Assembly (NCBI GenBank): GCA_030765065.1
Contig: CM060977.1
Location: forward strand, 156,746,052 to 156,810,051
Length of the DNA: 64,000 nucleotides
Direction of reading: 5' to 3'
Source: Deroplatys truncata
Taxonomy: Eukaryota; Arthropoda; Insecta; Mantodea; Mantidae
Position numbers and translations under genes: made by a program. Under the pieces are notes generated by a model. The model saw nothing but the letters and a program-made list of their open reading frames with translations, was not told the DNA's origin and made no database searches. Shown here one piece after another: positions 23,553 through 35,260 of this stretch. Position 1 is the stretch's first letter; every line of letters starts with the position of its first letter.

Positions 23553-24399
23553 TCTGATGTGATACATCAATGACATTCTTTAACCTGTATTGTTTATTAG
23601 TGGCTGTACAAATTATCCCTACTCAAGCTTATTTCTCTATTTACTACATTTTAATCCAAATAAATATTTTCACAAATAGCTACATTACACATTTCTTTGT
23701 AGATACAAAGAAAACAGCGTCAGTCAAATATTAACAACAACGCGCTATATGCCGGCCTTAAAATTCCACACTCTTTCCATGCAATCGCGAGAAAAACTGA
23801 ATGTTGACAGGACTTTAATAGAATGGCCAGGAAATGAAAATTCGAGCCTTTAATAATGGATACCTCAGGGAAAAAAACTTATTTGAAAGAAATTTGTGTT
23901 TTAAAGAGATCTACATTTTTCTGTGTGGTACGTTTAGGTCTATCGCTCAACGTTTACCAGTTTTACAAGATTACGCAAAATTCCTTCATAATGAAGAAGT
24001 CTTCATAGGCTATTCACCAAAAATTCAGGATATACATTTGATTTGTCATGTAAATATCTTTCATATATGGTACTCTAATCAAAATCGTTAGAGCCATTTT
24101 TATAAAATAAAATGTTTTGAAAAATGTTCCAGTACAGGTTAGTTTAGTGTGAGGGGATTTTGCTGGAAATTTTCGTGTAGCATCTTTGGAAGATATTGAA
24201 CCTAAATACCAAGTTGGTATTTACCCGACTTTTCGTTTTTGAGTTAAGCCGTTCACAGACACATACATGGACATGTTTCCAAAAATGCTTTATTTGGATT
24301 CAGGGGACTCAGAACGTGGATTTCCGGGGATACGTCAGGATCGAATTTTTGTGGTGAAAAGCATTACTTCCCCTACTTATATACGTAGTAGAGAAAGTG
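23553..24399 (-). mobile_element. HINE copy 3, diverged
   Basis: On the + strand it opens TCTGATGTGATACATCAATG and closes ATACGTAGTAGAGAAAGTG. The body is alignable, but the (CA)n tract has collapsed to CACAGACACATACATGGAC near 24250. It is clearly older than copies at 43491-55065. Confidence 0.75.
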
Positions 24400-24422
24400 A
24401 AAAGGGTATCCATTCGTAGTTA

Positions 24423-25664
24423 CACTACATGATCAAAAGTATCCGGACACCTGGCTGAAAATGACGTACAAGTTCGTGGCGCCCTACGTCGGTATGCTGG
24501 AAGTCACTATAGTATTTGCCCACACTTAGCCTTGATGACAGCGTTCACTCTCGCAGGCATACTATCAATCAAGTGCTGGAAGGTTTCTTGAGGAATGGCA
24601 GCCCATTCTTTACGGAGTGCGGAACTAAGGAGAGGTATCGATGTAGGTCGGTGAGGCCTGGCACGAAGTCGGCGTTCCAAAACATCCCAAAGGTGTTCTA
24701 TAGGATTCAAGTCAGGACTCTGTGCAGGCCAGTCCATTACAGGGATGTTATTGTTGTGTAACCACTCCGCCACAGCCCGTGCAGTATGAACAGGTACTCG
24801 TAGTGTTGAAAGATGCAATCGCCATCCCCGAATTGCTCTTTAACAATGGCAAGCAAGAAGGTGCTTAAAATATCAATGTAGCCCATGCGATCGTGCCACG
24901 CAAAACAACAAGGGGTGCAAGCCCCCTCTAGGAGGAACACGACCACACCATAACACCGCCATCTCCAAATTTCATTGTTGGTACTACACACGCTGGCAGA
25001 TGACGCTCACCGGGCATTCGTCATACCCACACCCTGCCATCGGATCGCCACATTGTGTACCGTGATTCGTCACTCCACACAACGTTTTGCCACTGTTCAG
25101 TCGTGTGATGTTGACGCTCTTTACACCAAGCGAAGAGTCGTTTGGCATTTTCCTGCGTGATGTGTAGCTTATGAGCAACCGCTCGACCATGGAATCAAAG
25201 GTTTCTCACCTCACGTCTAACTGCCATAGTACTTGGAGTGGATCCTGATGCAGTTTGGAATTCCTGTGTGATGGTCTGGATAAATATCTGCCTATTACTC
25301 TTTACGGCCCTCTTCAAATGTCGGCGGTGTCTGTCAGTCAACAGACGAAGTCGGCTTGTACGCTTTTGTGCTGTACATGTCCCTTCACGTTTCCACTTTA
25401 CTATCACATCAGAAACAGTGGACCTAGGGATGTTTAGGAGTGTGGAAATTTCGCGTACACACTTTTGACACAAGTGACAACCAATCACCTGACCACGTTC
25501 GAAGTCTGTGAGTTCCACGGATCGTCCCTATTCTGCTGTTTCAGGATGTCTAATGACTACTGAAGTCGCGGATAATGAATACCAGGCAGTAGGTGGCAGC
25601 AGAATGCATCTAAGATGAAAAACGTATGCTTGTGGGGGTGTCCGGATACTTTTATCACAAAGTG
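24423..25664 (-). mobile_element. Tc1-like element T2 (1242 bp)
   Basis: Inverted ends share CACT...TGAT.AAAAGTATCCGGACAC, flanked by TA at 24421-24422 and 25665-25666. Internal sequence is a broken Tc1-type transposase on the - strand. The ends differ from T1, so it is a separate family. Confidence 0.9.
24507..25518 (-). pseudogene. Tc1-like transposase pseudogene (T2)
   Basis: Starts MELTDFERGQVIGCH with an N-terminal paired-like HTH (ISTLLNIPRSTVSDVIVKW), open for 107 codons. The 3' part ends with AVAEWLHNNNIPVMDWP and AQSPDLNPIEHLWDVLERRL, which carries the terminal Glu of the DDE triad. Between them frames are disrupted. The span of about 337 codons equals intact relatives. Confidence 0.9.
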
Positions 25665-26014
25665 TATAACCTACTTTAAATTTAGACGTATACAATTGGG
25701 TGTTCAATGCCTTCGTGTTTGAAAATACTCGTTACATATCTTAAATGGCACTTTTATAGTCAATATTAGCTCCAATCTTTTATCATTAGATGTTTATATT
25801 TAATTATATATCAGTTTCAATGTTAAATTGGTATATCCTTCGGCCGAGAGGGCAATGATCTCGGTACTATGCCACTGCGCAGCAGCGGCGCAGAGCTTGC
25901 GAAGTGTACGTTTATCAGCTGTAAGCTGTCTCAGTCGTTGCTTTGTCTTCGTGTTGTGAAGTGTTTCGACAATATGTGTGTTGTGTGTGAGTTCCTTAGG
26001 ATTGTTGTTCTCTT

Positions 26015-26222
26015 ATTAGTCCACGGAGTTGCCTGCTAAAAAATTCACGCTTGAACAGGTATTTTTATGTAGATACACACTACGTGAAAACTAAATCAAA
26101 CGTGAAAACAGGTGTGTACACAATTTCAGCAGCAATTTCCTGGTTGTCTCGCTCCAGGTAGAGACACTGTGAGATGTTTGGTCAATGAATTTAGGACAAC
26201 TGGATCGCTAAACGCTAAGTAA
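26015..26222 (+). pseudogene. fragment resembling a DUF4817-type helix-turn-helix ORF
   Basis: Two frames give AKKFTLEQVFLCRYTLREN followed by RCVHNFSSNFLVVSLQ, then DTVRCLVNEFRTTGSLNAK. The pattern 'F.LEQR.F.....Y' then 'V..LVN.FRTTGS' is characteristic of the short HTH domain often found in insect transposon-derived proteins (DUF4817 type). The catalytic part is absent. Surrounding DNA 25667-26014 and 26223-26571 has no other assignment. Confidence 0.45.
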
Positions 26223-26572
26223 TAAATTTTATAGGAACAATCTCCACATCAGAGCTGAGAGCCGATTTCTTCCTACCTAAAACTATTGTTTCCTGTTATA
26301 TCTGAACAGACACTCGAGCTGTGAGTAATTCAAAAGCTTTTGTTTACACAGTGCTTGCTAGTCATCAAAACACTCTACATTGCCTGAGTTCGAGATTCTA
26401 ACCACATACGTGTTCAACTCTATGATGAACCATGTGTTAGAAGATGCAGTGGACCTTGGACCCTTGAGCTCTTGAGCTAGGATTTTATTCTTTTATCTTG
26501 ACATACTTTTCATAGTTTTGTCACGTACAATAAGGCGCTACGCTGGCTTTGCGGTGGAAATACGAGGGTAAT

Positions 26573-27250
26573 CCAGAAAGTCCCAGACGTTTTGAAATAA
26601 ACAATTAACAAAATGCAAATATCAACGTTTATGATCTACATTTGAATGGTACACTCTTAAGCTATTTTTCTACATAATCGTCATTCAAATTGAGGCATTT
26701 ATCACACCGTGGCACAAGCTTTTCAATACCTTCTCTGTAGAAATCTGCCGCCTACGACTTCAACCACTGGTTTACACCGGCATGCATTTGAGCGTCAGTA
26801 TCAAAGCATCAATTTGATGCACCAAACTCCGTTGGAAAATGTTCCGAAAGTTCTGTAATCGTGAAACGACGATTTTCACGAATTTTGTCATTGATTTGCA
26901 TTGAAAGTTCATCAGTCATAAGGCTAGGCCTACCACTGCGACCCTCGTCGTGAACATTGGTATACTGACTCAGGTTTCACTCTTTATTCCCTGCCCGTAA
27001 ACATCACAAAGTTGACGATAAATTTCAATTGGTTTGTTCTTTTTAGCAACCGCACTTCACAAGTGGCGGGATTTTCTATTGCAGCGCACATTTTAACAAC
27101 TCACAGAGAGCACAGTAAGGAAGGCACAGTCCTCACGCTACCACAGCTGGATGCGTACTGAATGTAGGAACGTTCTGACACCAAGATGGTGTCTAGCCCT
27201 ACTCATCGCCACGATAGACCAAAAGTCTCGAACTTTCCGGACTGCCCTCG
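26573..27250 (-). mobile_element. mariner element M3, internally deleted (678 bp)
   Basis: Ends CGAGGGTAATCCAGAAAG / ..CCGGACTGCCCTCG with TA at 26571-26572 and 27251-27252. On the - strand an N-terminal transposase piece is recognisable from VHDEGRSGRPSL near 26930-26960. The DDE half is missing, so it is about half the usual length and could only have moved using another copy's enzyme. Confidence 0.85.
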
Positions 27251-27252
27251 TA

Positions 27253-27555
27253 ATCAGTAACCTTGGTAACATTTATACTATGGATACTTTCGAGATATAT
27301 TCCAAAAATGTAATTTTTTAAAGGTTTTCTTTACACGTACCTACATTAAGCTTAATACCGAATTCAAATAAATCTGAAATGCACCGACATTTTTCTTCAA
27401 ATTCTTAAAACCGAACTTAAGGCAGCAGAGCATTTCGGGTGACGCATTTTTTTTCCAATAAATGATGGTAACCATTTTAAGCAGCGGAAGAAGGAGGAAC
27501 ATAGTGTATCAAATATTTAATAAAACTACTGCGATATATCGTATTACAATATTTA
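27253..27555. other. unassigned AT-rich sequence
   Basis: Nothing recognised between M3 and M4. Confidence 0.3.
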
Positions 27556-27699
27556 TGAGAGCGACACAGAAAAATTTTAGAATACGTTTCTAACAATAAA
27601 TAAAATGTATGTATATTTGACAACTACTTTCTAATGTCTTGGGAGTTGATTGCCGTGTAGTTTGTTTGATTCGCTCTAATATTCGTTAATTTAAAACTT

Positions 27700-29569
27700 T
27701 TGGTTCACCCAAAAATGAATTTGACAAGAGAGCATTTCCATGCTGCGATTCTTTACGATTTTAAATCCTCATTAACACCTAAACAATGTGAAGAACGGCT
27801 TAGAGATTCATTTGGCGAAGAAGCCCCATCTAAGACAACAATTTATAATTGGTACAGCGAATTTAAAAGAGATCAGCTTCATCTTAGTGATGAATTTCGT
27901 GAAGGACGCCCAAGAGCTGTTTTTATTGATGAAAATATTGCCGCTGTTTGAGCAAAGCTTGAAGAAGATCTACGGACATCTTGTGAAATTATTCTGGTGA
28001 CATTGAGCATTGGTATGAGTCAAATCCAAAAAAATTTACATCAACAGTTGGAGGTGAGAAAACTTTATTGTCAATGGATTTCACATAAGCTGACTCCTGA
28101 ACAAAAACAACAATCTATTGATTGGTGCAGAAAAACTCTGAAAACACTCCAAAGCGGATTTCAAATTTGGATTGGCTTATCGTTGCTGGTGGTGAATCTT
28201 GGATTTATTCTCATGATCCTGAAAACAAAAGTCAATCTGCTCAATGGATCTTTCGAACAGAACCTAAGGCTACAAAAGTTCGACGAATTCGCAGTGTGAT
28301 AAGAAGATGGTTACTGTCTTTTTTTTCTGAAACGGGCCATATTGCTACTATAGCATTAGAAGAGAGTAACGTTGCTGTCGACTCGTACACAAATATCTGT
28401 TTATCGCAAACGTTTTAAAAACTTTGTGAAAAACGCCCTAAAGGAAAAATAATGTTACATCATAGCAACGCATCATCGCATACAGTAAAACAAACTGAGT
28501 ATCCGGATGCCCCATGGACCATGGACCCTCTAGCATACGATCCTCACCTAGCACCTTATGATATGTTTTTGTTTCCAAAAATCTGATGTGTTACACTCAC
28601 ACGACTTTCTCTACTCTTGTACAAACTATTTTTACAAACGCTTATTCTCCATATGCTTCATGTTAATCGAGATGTTAATCTTATTGTTAATTTTCTTGTA
28701 GATGCAAGGGGAATTGGTAGGCTTTAGGCGATAGTAAAATATTTTAAGAGCTATTTGCTATGTGCAGTATTCCATTCTCTTTGCATTACCAGGACATAAA
28801 AATGAATAACGAATTCCCATTTGAGAAAAAGTATAAGTATTGGAAAATTTAAGGGAATAACAAGCAATATCTCTAAAATGGTTCACTCAACAAAACAAAT
28901 GTATATGGCATAAATATTTTAACGCGATCTACATTTTTTGTGTAGTAAAATTTTGTCTATCTCTTATGGTTTACCAGTTATGCAAAAGTCGTTCACAATG
29001 AAGAATACTTTTGCAGACATTCCCAGAAAATTCGGGATATACATTTCATTTGTCATGAAAATATCTTAAACATATGATATTCAAAATCCTTAGAGCCATT
29101 TTTGAGAAAATTAAAATTTTCGGAAAATGTTCCATGTAAAGGGTAATCTGGTGTGGGGGGATTTTCTTGAAAACCTTCGTGTCGCATCTCTGGAAGATAC
29201 TGAACCTAAATACCAAGCTTGGTGTTTATCGACTGTTCGTTTCTGAGTTATGCTGTTCACAGACACACACAGACACACACACACACGGACATGTTTCCAA
29301 AAATGCTTTTTCTGGATTCAAGGGGTCTCAAAACATATATTTCCGGTGAAATCTCGGTATTGAATTTTTGGGTGGAATAGAATACTTCCCCTACTTACTA
29401 TACGTAGTAGAGAAAGCAAAATTCAAGATAAAATGAAATCACTTTTTCTTCAACAGATGAAGCAGTCTAAGATAATAAAAACCTCATTTCTGGAGCACCC
29501 CAGGAAGAGTGGCATCATTCCTTTAAGGACTGGTTTGGTAGAATGCAAAAATATATTGATGTTAAATGA
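27700..29569 (+). pseudogene. mariner transposase pseudogene (M4), interrupted
   Basis: The first part reads MVHPKMNLTREHFHAAI with the HTH NWYSEFKRDQLHLSDEF and EGRP, then stops and frame changes; a later frame gives HSNASSHTVKQ (second catalytic region, Asp replaced: HSNAS instead of HDNA) and PHLAPYDMFLFPK. The HINE begins three codons later. After it the C-terminus resumes with APQEEWHHSFKDWFGRMQKY and stops at 29567-29569. The sequence resembles the mellifera-type mariner group. It is thoroughly inactive. Confidence 0.8.
28582..29417 (-). mobile_element. HINE copy 4, inserted in mariner M4
   Basis: On the + strand TCTGATGTGTTACACTCAC through to TACGTAGTAGAGAAAGC, 836 bp. A bases flank both sides (28581 and 29418), the complement of T|T insertion. 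The exact ends can be read because the mariner reading frame context is known on both sides. Confidence 0.85.
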
Positions 29570-29658
29570 TAATATTTTGAAAAACAATAAAATAATTTAA
29601 TTTTTGTTAAAACTAATACTTATTTGATTTTCTAAAAATGTTCAATATCCCTCTCGTA

Positions 29659-30290
29659 TTACACGGCAAAGCGAACAAGCGTATCAGATAATATATGCAA
29701 CAGCAGCAATGTTTATATCATTCACACGTCGAAGAGGGCATGTCAGTTGCAGTACACTCGCTACGTATGCAATAGTTGCAGCCATGTCATAATGAAGACA
29801 AATGTTATTCATTGTCAGGCGCGAGAAACGTTATATAATGTCATAAGGGTTTTTCAACTGAAAGTACTAAAAGAATTGCTGATGCTTATTGGGAAAAGGA
29901 TGAATTATTGGAACAAGAATTTGTGAGGATGAGCATTTCTATAGAAATAGAAATCGAGATAGTAAAATAGTAAGGTATTTTTCAGTGGCAGTTAATTGAC
30001 ACTGGTGATGAAATGTTTGTCATTAAGCTCTTGCCACTTGAGTAAATCACCTTCTTAAAAATCCTTCCAGGTGTACAGAGTGATTGCACTCAGGAAAATT
30101 AATATTATCATGCGTTACCTAAGTTACAGAAGCTGTTATCTATTTAATAAGAAACGTGTAGTGACTAGTTTGTTTGCTTTCTCTCTTTCTTTTTTCTGTT
30201 ATGGAAATTGCAGAAGATAATACTTAGTTTAGTTTACCACAATAAATAATTACCTAGATACCTATGTAATACGTTTACTATCATTAAGAT
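29659..30290. other. unassigned sequence
   Basis: Contains short open frames but no identifiable domain or repeat shared within the window. Confidence 0.3.
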
Positions 30291-30389
30291 TATTGTTTTC
30301 AATACAACATACAGTAAGTAGGGGAAGTATTGTATCCCGCCCAAAAATTGGATACCGAGATTTTTGGAAGCATGTCCGTGTGTGTGTGT

Positions 30390-30436
<47 letters not shown>

Positions 30437-31249
30437 CAGTATATCTCAGAAACGAACAGTCCGATAAACACCAAACTTGGTATTTAGGTTCAATATCTTC
30501 CAGAGATGCAACACAAAGGTTTTCAAGAAACTCCCCGCACCCCAGATTACCCTTTACATGGAACATTTCTCGAAAATTTTAATTTTCTCAAAAATGGCTC
30601 TAACGATTTTGATTAAAATATCATATGTTTAAGATATTTTCATGACAAATGAAATGTTTATCTCGAATTTTCTGGAAATGTCTCCAAAAGTATTCTTAAC
30701 CGTGAACGACTTTTGCATAATTGGTAAACCATAAGAGATAGAGAAACTTTTACTACAACAAAAATGTAGATTGCGTTAAAATACATAATTTATGTCATAT
30801 ACATTTTTTTTGTTGAGTGAACCATTTTCCAGATATTGCTAGTTATTCCCTTAAATTTTCCAATACTTATACTTTTTCTCAAATACGAAATTCGTTATTC
30901 ATTATTTTTTGTCCTGGTAATGCAAAGAGAATGGAATACTGCACATAGCAACCAGCTCTTAAAGTATTTGATTATCACTTAAAGCCTATCAATTCCCTTT
31001 GCTCTACAAGAAAATTAACAATTAGATTAACATCTCGATATCTCGATTAACATGAAGCATATGGAGAATAAGAGTAGGTTATTTAGAAGAGATCGAGCAC
31101 AGTTTTTTGGGCATATATGGGAAAGGATAGGGAAAACGAGGCTGGATGGGGCGGTTCAAGGAGGAAAATGGGTTTATATGGGAGAGATAGGGAATACGAC
31201 GAGCGATACTATGCTAGACAGGGTTGAAGGAGGGAAATACGTTTATATG

Positions 31250-32010
31250 GAAGGAATAGTGGAGAGGTGTTAGGCTAGACAGAGGTCGAGGAGTAGAGTA
31301 GGGTTTATATGAAAGGTATAGGAAAACGAGGAGGGGTGTTAGGTTAGACAGAGTTGAAGGGTAGAGTATGTCCTTTATATGAGAGAGGTTGGGAACAGGA
31401 GGAGGGGTGTTAGGTTAGGAGAATTGAGTATGTGTTAATAAGGAGAGACGAGAAAACGGAGGGAGATCCTATGCTAGGATAGACAAGTGTTAAAGTTAGG
31501 TTAGATAGGAAACCAAGGAGTGATACTCAGCTAGAGGGGGCAGGAGGAATGGGCTTTATGAGAGGTAGGGGATACGGGGAGTGGTGTTAGGCTAGACAGA
31601 GGTTGAGAGTAGAGTATGCGTTTATATGTATGAGAAGTATAGGAACAGGAAGAGGGGTCTTAGGCTAGACAGAGGTTGAGGAGTAGAGTATAGTTTATAT
31701 GAGAGGTATAGGAAAACGAGGAGAGGTGTTAGGCTAGACAGAGGTCGAAAATAGAGTATGGTTTATATGAGAGGTATAGGAAAACGAGGAAAGGAGTTAG
31801 ACTAGACAGAGGTCGAGGAAAAGAGTATGGTTTATATGAGAGTCATAGGAAAACGAGAGAGGTGTTAGGCTAGACAGAGCTAGAGGAGTAGAGTATGGGT
31901 TATATGAGAGGTATAGGAACAGGAGGAGAGGTGCTAGGCTAGACAGATACAAACGGAGTAGCAATATGGGTTTATATACAGGAGAGATATGGAATAGGAG
32001 GTGCTAGACC
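31250..32010. repeat. minisatellite, left arm (GTTAGGCTAGACAGAGGT family)
   Basis: Imperfect units of roughly 60-70 bp built from GGTATAGGAAAACGAGGAG, GGTGTTAGGCTAGACAGAG and GAGTAGAGTATGGTTTATAT. The partner array at 41680-43010 is about 1.3 kb versus about 0.76 kb here, showing copy-number change after the arms formed. Confidence 0.9.
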
Positions 32011-32093
32011 TTGAAAGCGACTTTAGACGTGAACTTCATGGAAAACTGTTTCATGTCAATGTTCTAGACATGTCCATCACGTAACCCATTCAG

Positions 32094-33630
32094 GGAAAAG
32101 CTGACCAGCAAAGGGAAAAAGGTGACCACCAAAGGGAAAAACGTTACCAGCAAAGGGAAAAAGGTGACCAGCAAAGGGAAAAAGGTGACCAGCAAAGGGA
32201 AAAACGTGAGCAGCAAAGGGAAAAAGGTGTCCAGCAAAGGGAAAAAGGTGACTAGTAAAGGGAAAAATGTGACCAGCAAAGGGAAAAACGTGACCAGCAA
32301 AGGAAAAAGGTGACCAGCAAAGGGAAAAAGGTGACCAGCAAAGGGAAAAAGGTGACCAGTAAAGGGAAAAATGTGACCAGCAAAGGGAAAAATGTGACCA
32401 GCAAAGGGAAAAATGTGACCTGCAAAGGGAAAAACGTTACCAGCAAAGGGAAAAACGTTACCAGCAAAGGGAAAAAGGTGACCAGCAAAGGGAAAAAGGT
32501 GACCAGAAAAGGGAAAAAGGTGACCAGCAAAGGGAAAAACGTTACCAGCAAAGGGAAAAACGTGACCAGAAAAGGGAAAAAGGTGACCAGCAAAGGGAAA
32601 AATGTGACCAGCAAAGGGAAAAATGTAACCAGCAAAGGGAAAAAGGTGACCAGCAAGGGGAAAAAGGTGACCAGCAAAGGGAAAAACGTGACCAGCAAAG
32701 GGAAAAACGTGACCAGCAAAGGGAAAAAAGGTGACCAGTAAAGGGAAAAAGGTGACCAGCAAAGGGAAAAAGGTGACCAGCAAAGGGAAAAAGGTGACCA
32801 GCAAAGGGAAAAAGGTGACCAGCAAAGGGAAAAAGGTGACCAGGAAAGGGAAATAGGTGACCAGCAAAGGGAAAAAGGTGACCAGGAAAGGGAAAAAGGT
32901 GACCAGCAAAGGGAAAAAGGTGACCAGCAAATGGAAAAAGGTGACCAGGAAAGGGAAAAAGGTGACCAGCAAAGGGAAAAAGGTGACCAGGAAAGGGAAA
33001 AAGGTGACCAGCAAAGGGAAAAAGGTGACCAGCGATGGGAAAAACGTGACCAGCAACGGGAAAAACGTGACCAGCAAAGGAAAAAAGGTGACCAGGAAAG
33101 GGAAAAAGGTGACCAGCAACGGGAAAAAGGTGACCAGCAAAGGGAAAAAGGTGACCAGCAAAGGGAAAAACGTGACCAGCAAAGGGAAAAAGGTGACCAA
33201 CAAAGGGAAAAAGGTGACCAGCAATGGTAAAAAAGGTGACCAGCAAAGGGAAAAACGTGGCCTACAAAGGGAAAAATGTGACCAGCAAAGGGAAAAAAGG
33301 TGAGCAGCAACGGGAAAAACGTTTCCAGAAAAGGGAAAAAGGTGACCAGCAATGGGAAAAAGGTGACCAGCATAGGGAAGAACGTGACCAGTAAAGGGAA
33401 AAAGGTGATCAGTAAAGGGTAAAAGGTGAGCAGTAAAGGGAAAAAAGATGACTAGTAAAGGGAAATAGGCGAGCAGCAAAGGGAAAATGGTGACCAGCAA
33501 AATGGAAAAGGTGACCAGTAAAGGGTAAAAGGTGAGCAGTAAAGGGAAAAAAGATGTCTAGTAAAGGGAAAAATGTGACCAGCAAAGGGAAAAAGGGTAG
33601 GGAAAAGGTGACCCTCCCACGGGAAAAGCT
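32094..33630. repeat. 21-bp tandem array, left arm
   Basis: About 73 units of GGGAAAAAGGTGACCAGCAAA with point variants (ACGTGACC, ATGTGACC, AGGAAA, AGTAAA). Because 21 is a multiple of three, open frames run for hundreds of codons on both strands; the - strand gives a 7-residue hydrophobic repeat (FPLLVTF) over 32064-33500, and the + strand a Lys-rich one (TSKGKKV). I treat these as by-products of the repeat, not proven genes. Confidence 0.97.
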
Positions 33631-33649
33631 AACCCACTCACACTAACAG

Positions 33650-34270
33650 GTAAGTAATTCAGCTAGTATTGCAAGAGGCTGACTGCATCATAGCAGTGTA
33701 TGATTTCACAGGTAATTCAGTTAGTATCGTAGGTATTTAGGCTAATTCATCTAGTATCACAGGAGGATAGGTTCCAGGGGTTGGGTATAGCATAGTTTCG
33801 TATTTCACAGGTAACTCAGCTAGTATCGTAGGTATTTAGCATAATTCAAGTGTGATAGGTGTATAGAGTAATTAAGCTAGCATTACAGGAGGGCAGGTTC
33901 CAGGAGTCGGTTATAATGTAGTTTCGTATTTCACAGATAGTTCAGGTAAGTATTTGGGTAATCAGTATAGTTTCACAGATACTCGTGATAATTTCGATCA
34001 TAGATTTGTATCACAGCTATTTAAGGTAAATGCAGGTGATTCAGGTTGTATCAATGGTATTTGAGTCATTTTAACAGGTAATTCATCTAGTATCATTGAT
34101 ATTTGGGGCAAACCAGATAGTATCACAGGTGATCGTGCTAATTTAGAACAGGAATTCGTATCAGAGCTAGTTAAGGTAATTTCACATGATTCGACTAGTA
34201 TCACAGGTATTTAAGTCATTTTAGCAGGTAATTCAACTAGTATCACAGGTACTCATGGTAATATAGAGAG
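33650..34270. repeat. third tandem array, left arm (AGCTAGTATCACAGGT family)
   Basis: Imperfect units with GGTAATTCAGCTAGTATC and GGTATTTAGG recur over about 600 bp. The partner lies at 39185-39835. The 68-codon frame at 33998-34204 is identical in the other arm because the arms are near-identical, not because it is a gene. Confidence 0.85.
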
Positions 34271-34633
34271 TAATTAGATTATAAACATTTCTCATCCAAC
34301 GTTACAACAATTTATATACTTTTTTCTAAATCTTACAAACTTATTATATGTTAAACAGTTATAAACTGCAGAGATAAACTGCATATGGTTCACAAATTAA
34401 AAAGCTTTGCGTCAACATACCTTTATTTAAGTTCGTTGTAGGTGCCTCTCCCCTTTATCTAGGCTTCAGACTAACACTAGTATTTGCTCCTAATGGCAGG
34501 GTTACCACCTTCCCTTCCATCTTCCCCTTTCTTCACCATTTGTCTGCTAGTTGCATACACAGCACATGAGTAAACTTTAATTATTTAAATTGTAGACTCG
34601 CTGAGAAAATCTTCATCTTCGGGTTACATTCTC

Positions 34634-35260
34634 TTAAGTACTGTTTGTAATACTGTAATGTCCATACGCATAGGTAGTTATTCCATCCTCAGCAATAATT
34701 CTTTTATCATCAAAGGGATTCAATGTAATTTTATTCACTTGCACTGTGGTAACAGCATGCTTTCGTGATAGGATTAGATTCATGGGCGTTCTGATGATTT
34801 CACTGGTTTTAAGACAGTCTGTATAGCTGTCAAACGAAATGTACTGCTTAATAGCGCTACGTTTTATACCTTTAATCTTTTTTATCATTGACCCTTGAAT
34901 ATCTAAGGCATACATCTTAGGACGTAGTCCAACAAAGCGTAGGATGATTTTGCTATTAGCCTCATCTTTAAATTTTCCCAATAGCTTCTTGTTCTGAGTA
35001 GAGTAACATATATGGTTGACAGGGTAATCAGCTGTATCGAGATGCTCAAGAAAACGTAGCTTGTCCTGGTACACATCTTCAGTTGTTACACGATGAATGA
35101 ATGAATCAGTGTCCATATACATAAGCTTCAGGTTTTCAGCTCCATAATAAGGCAACAACACGTCGTAATGATAATGATACATTAATGTCTTGGAGATGTC
35201 CAACACACTCATACCAATGAATATAGACTTGTTGAATACAATCTGACGAGAGGCCATATG
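34634..35260 (-). pseudogene. protein-primed family B DNA polymerase, C-terminal palm fragment (left arm)
   Basis: The - strand frame contains IFIGMSVLDISKTLMYHYHY, then LKLMYMDTDSF, the Motif C of family B polymerases with both catalytic Asp, then KKLLGKFKDEA and RFVGLRPKMYALD, followed by IKGIKRSAIK. This order is that of the palm and thumb in Polinton/adintovirus-type pPolB. Exonuclease, protein-priming domain and Motif A are absent. The open frame continues upstream to 35509 only through the Cys/Tyr-rich triplet repeats, which are not polymerase. It is a fragment, not a functional enzyme. Confidence 0.88.

Larger units (their letters stand above)
27556..29656 (+). mobile_element. mariner element M4, split by a HINE
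   Basis: TA at 27554-27555 and 29657-29658. The imperfect inverted ends TGAGAGCGACACAGAAAAAT / ..TTTCTAAAAATGTTCAATAT CCCTCTCG pair over about 25 bp. Removing the HINE at 28582-29417 leaves about 1265 bp, normal mariner size. Confidence 0.8.
31073..35230 (+). repeat. left inverted arm of the Polinton-like element
   Basis: Pairs with the reverse complement of 38250-43181. Order from the tip: unique 200-bp tip, 66-bp-type minisatellite, 21-bp array, GATACTAG-type array, 400-bp spacer, polymerase fragment. Shorter than the right arm because the minisatellite and 21-bp array have fewer units. Confidence 0.9.

Noticed and set aside
30234..30566. 110-codon frame with a His-Thr run
   Set aside because: Microsatellite and HINE body, not a gene.
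31052..31273. 73-codon frame at the element's tip, repeated at 42981-43211
   Set aside because: It crosses the junction between HINE and element on one side and only reflects the conserved tip; no protein domain is seen.
32064..33500. 478-codon and overlapping 373- and 234-codon frames as genes
   Set aside because: They consist wholly of the 21-bp repeat, which is open in several frames on both strands. Length alone is not evidence of coding.
32094..33630. CRISPR-like array
   Set aside because: Units abut head to tail without unique spacers and the genome is eukaryotic.
33998..34204. 68-codon frame identical in both arms (also 39272-39478)
   Set aside because: It derives from a tandem array inside near-identical inverted arms, so identity does not show selection.
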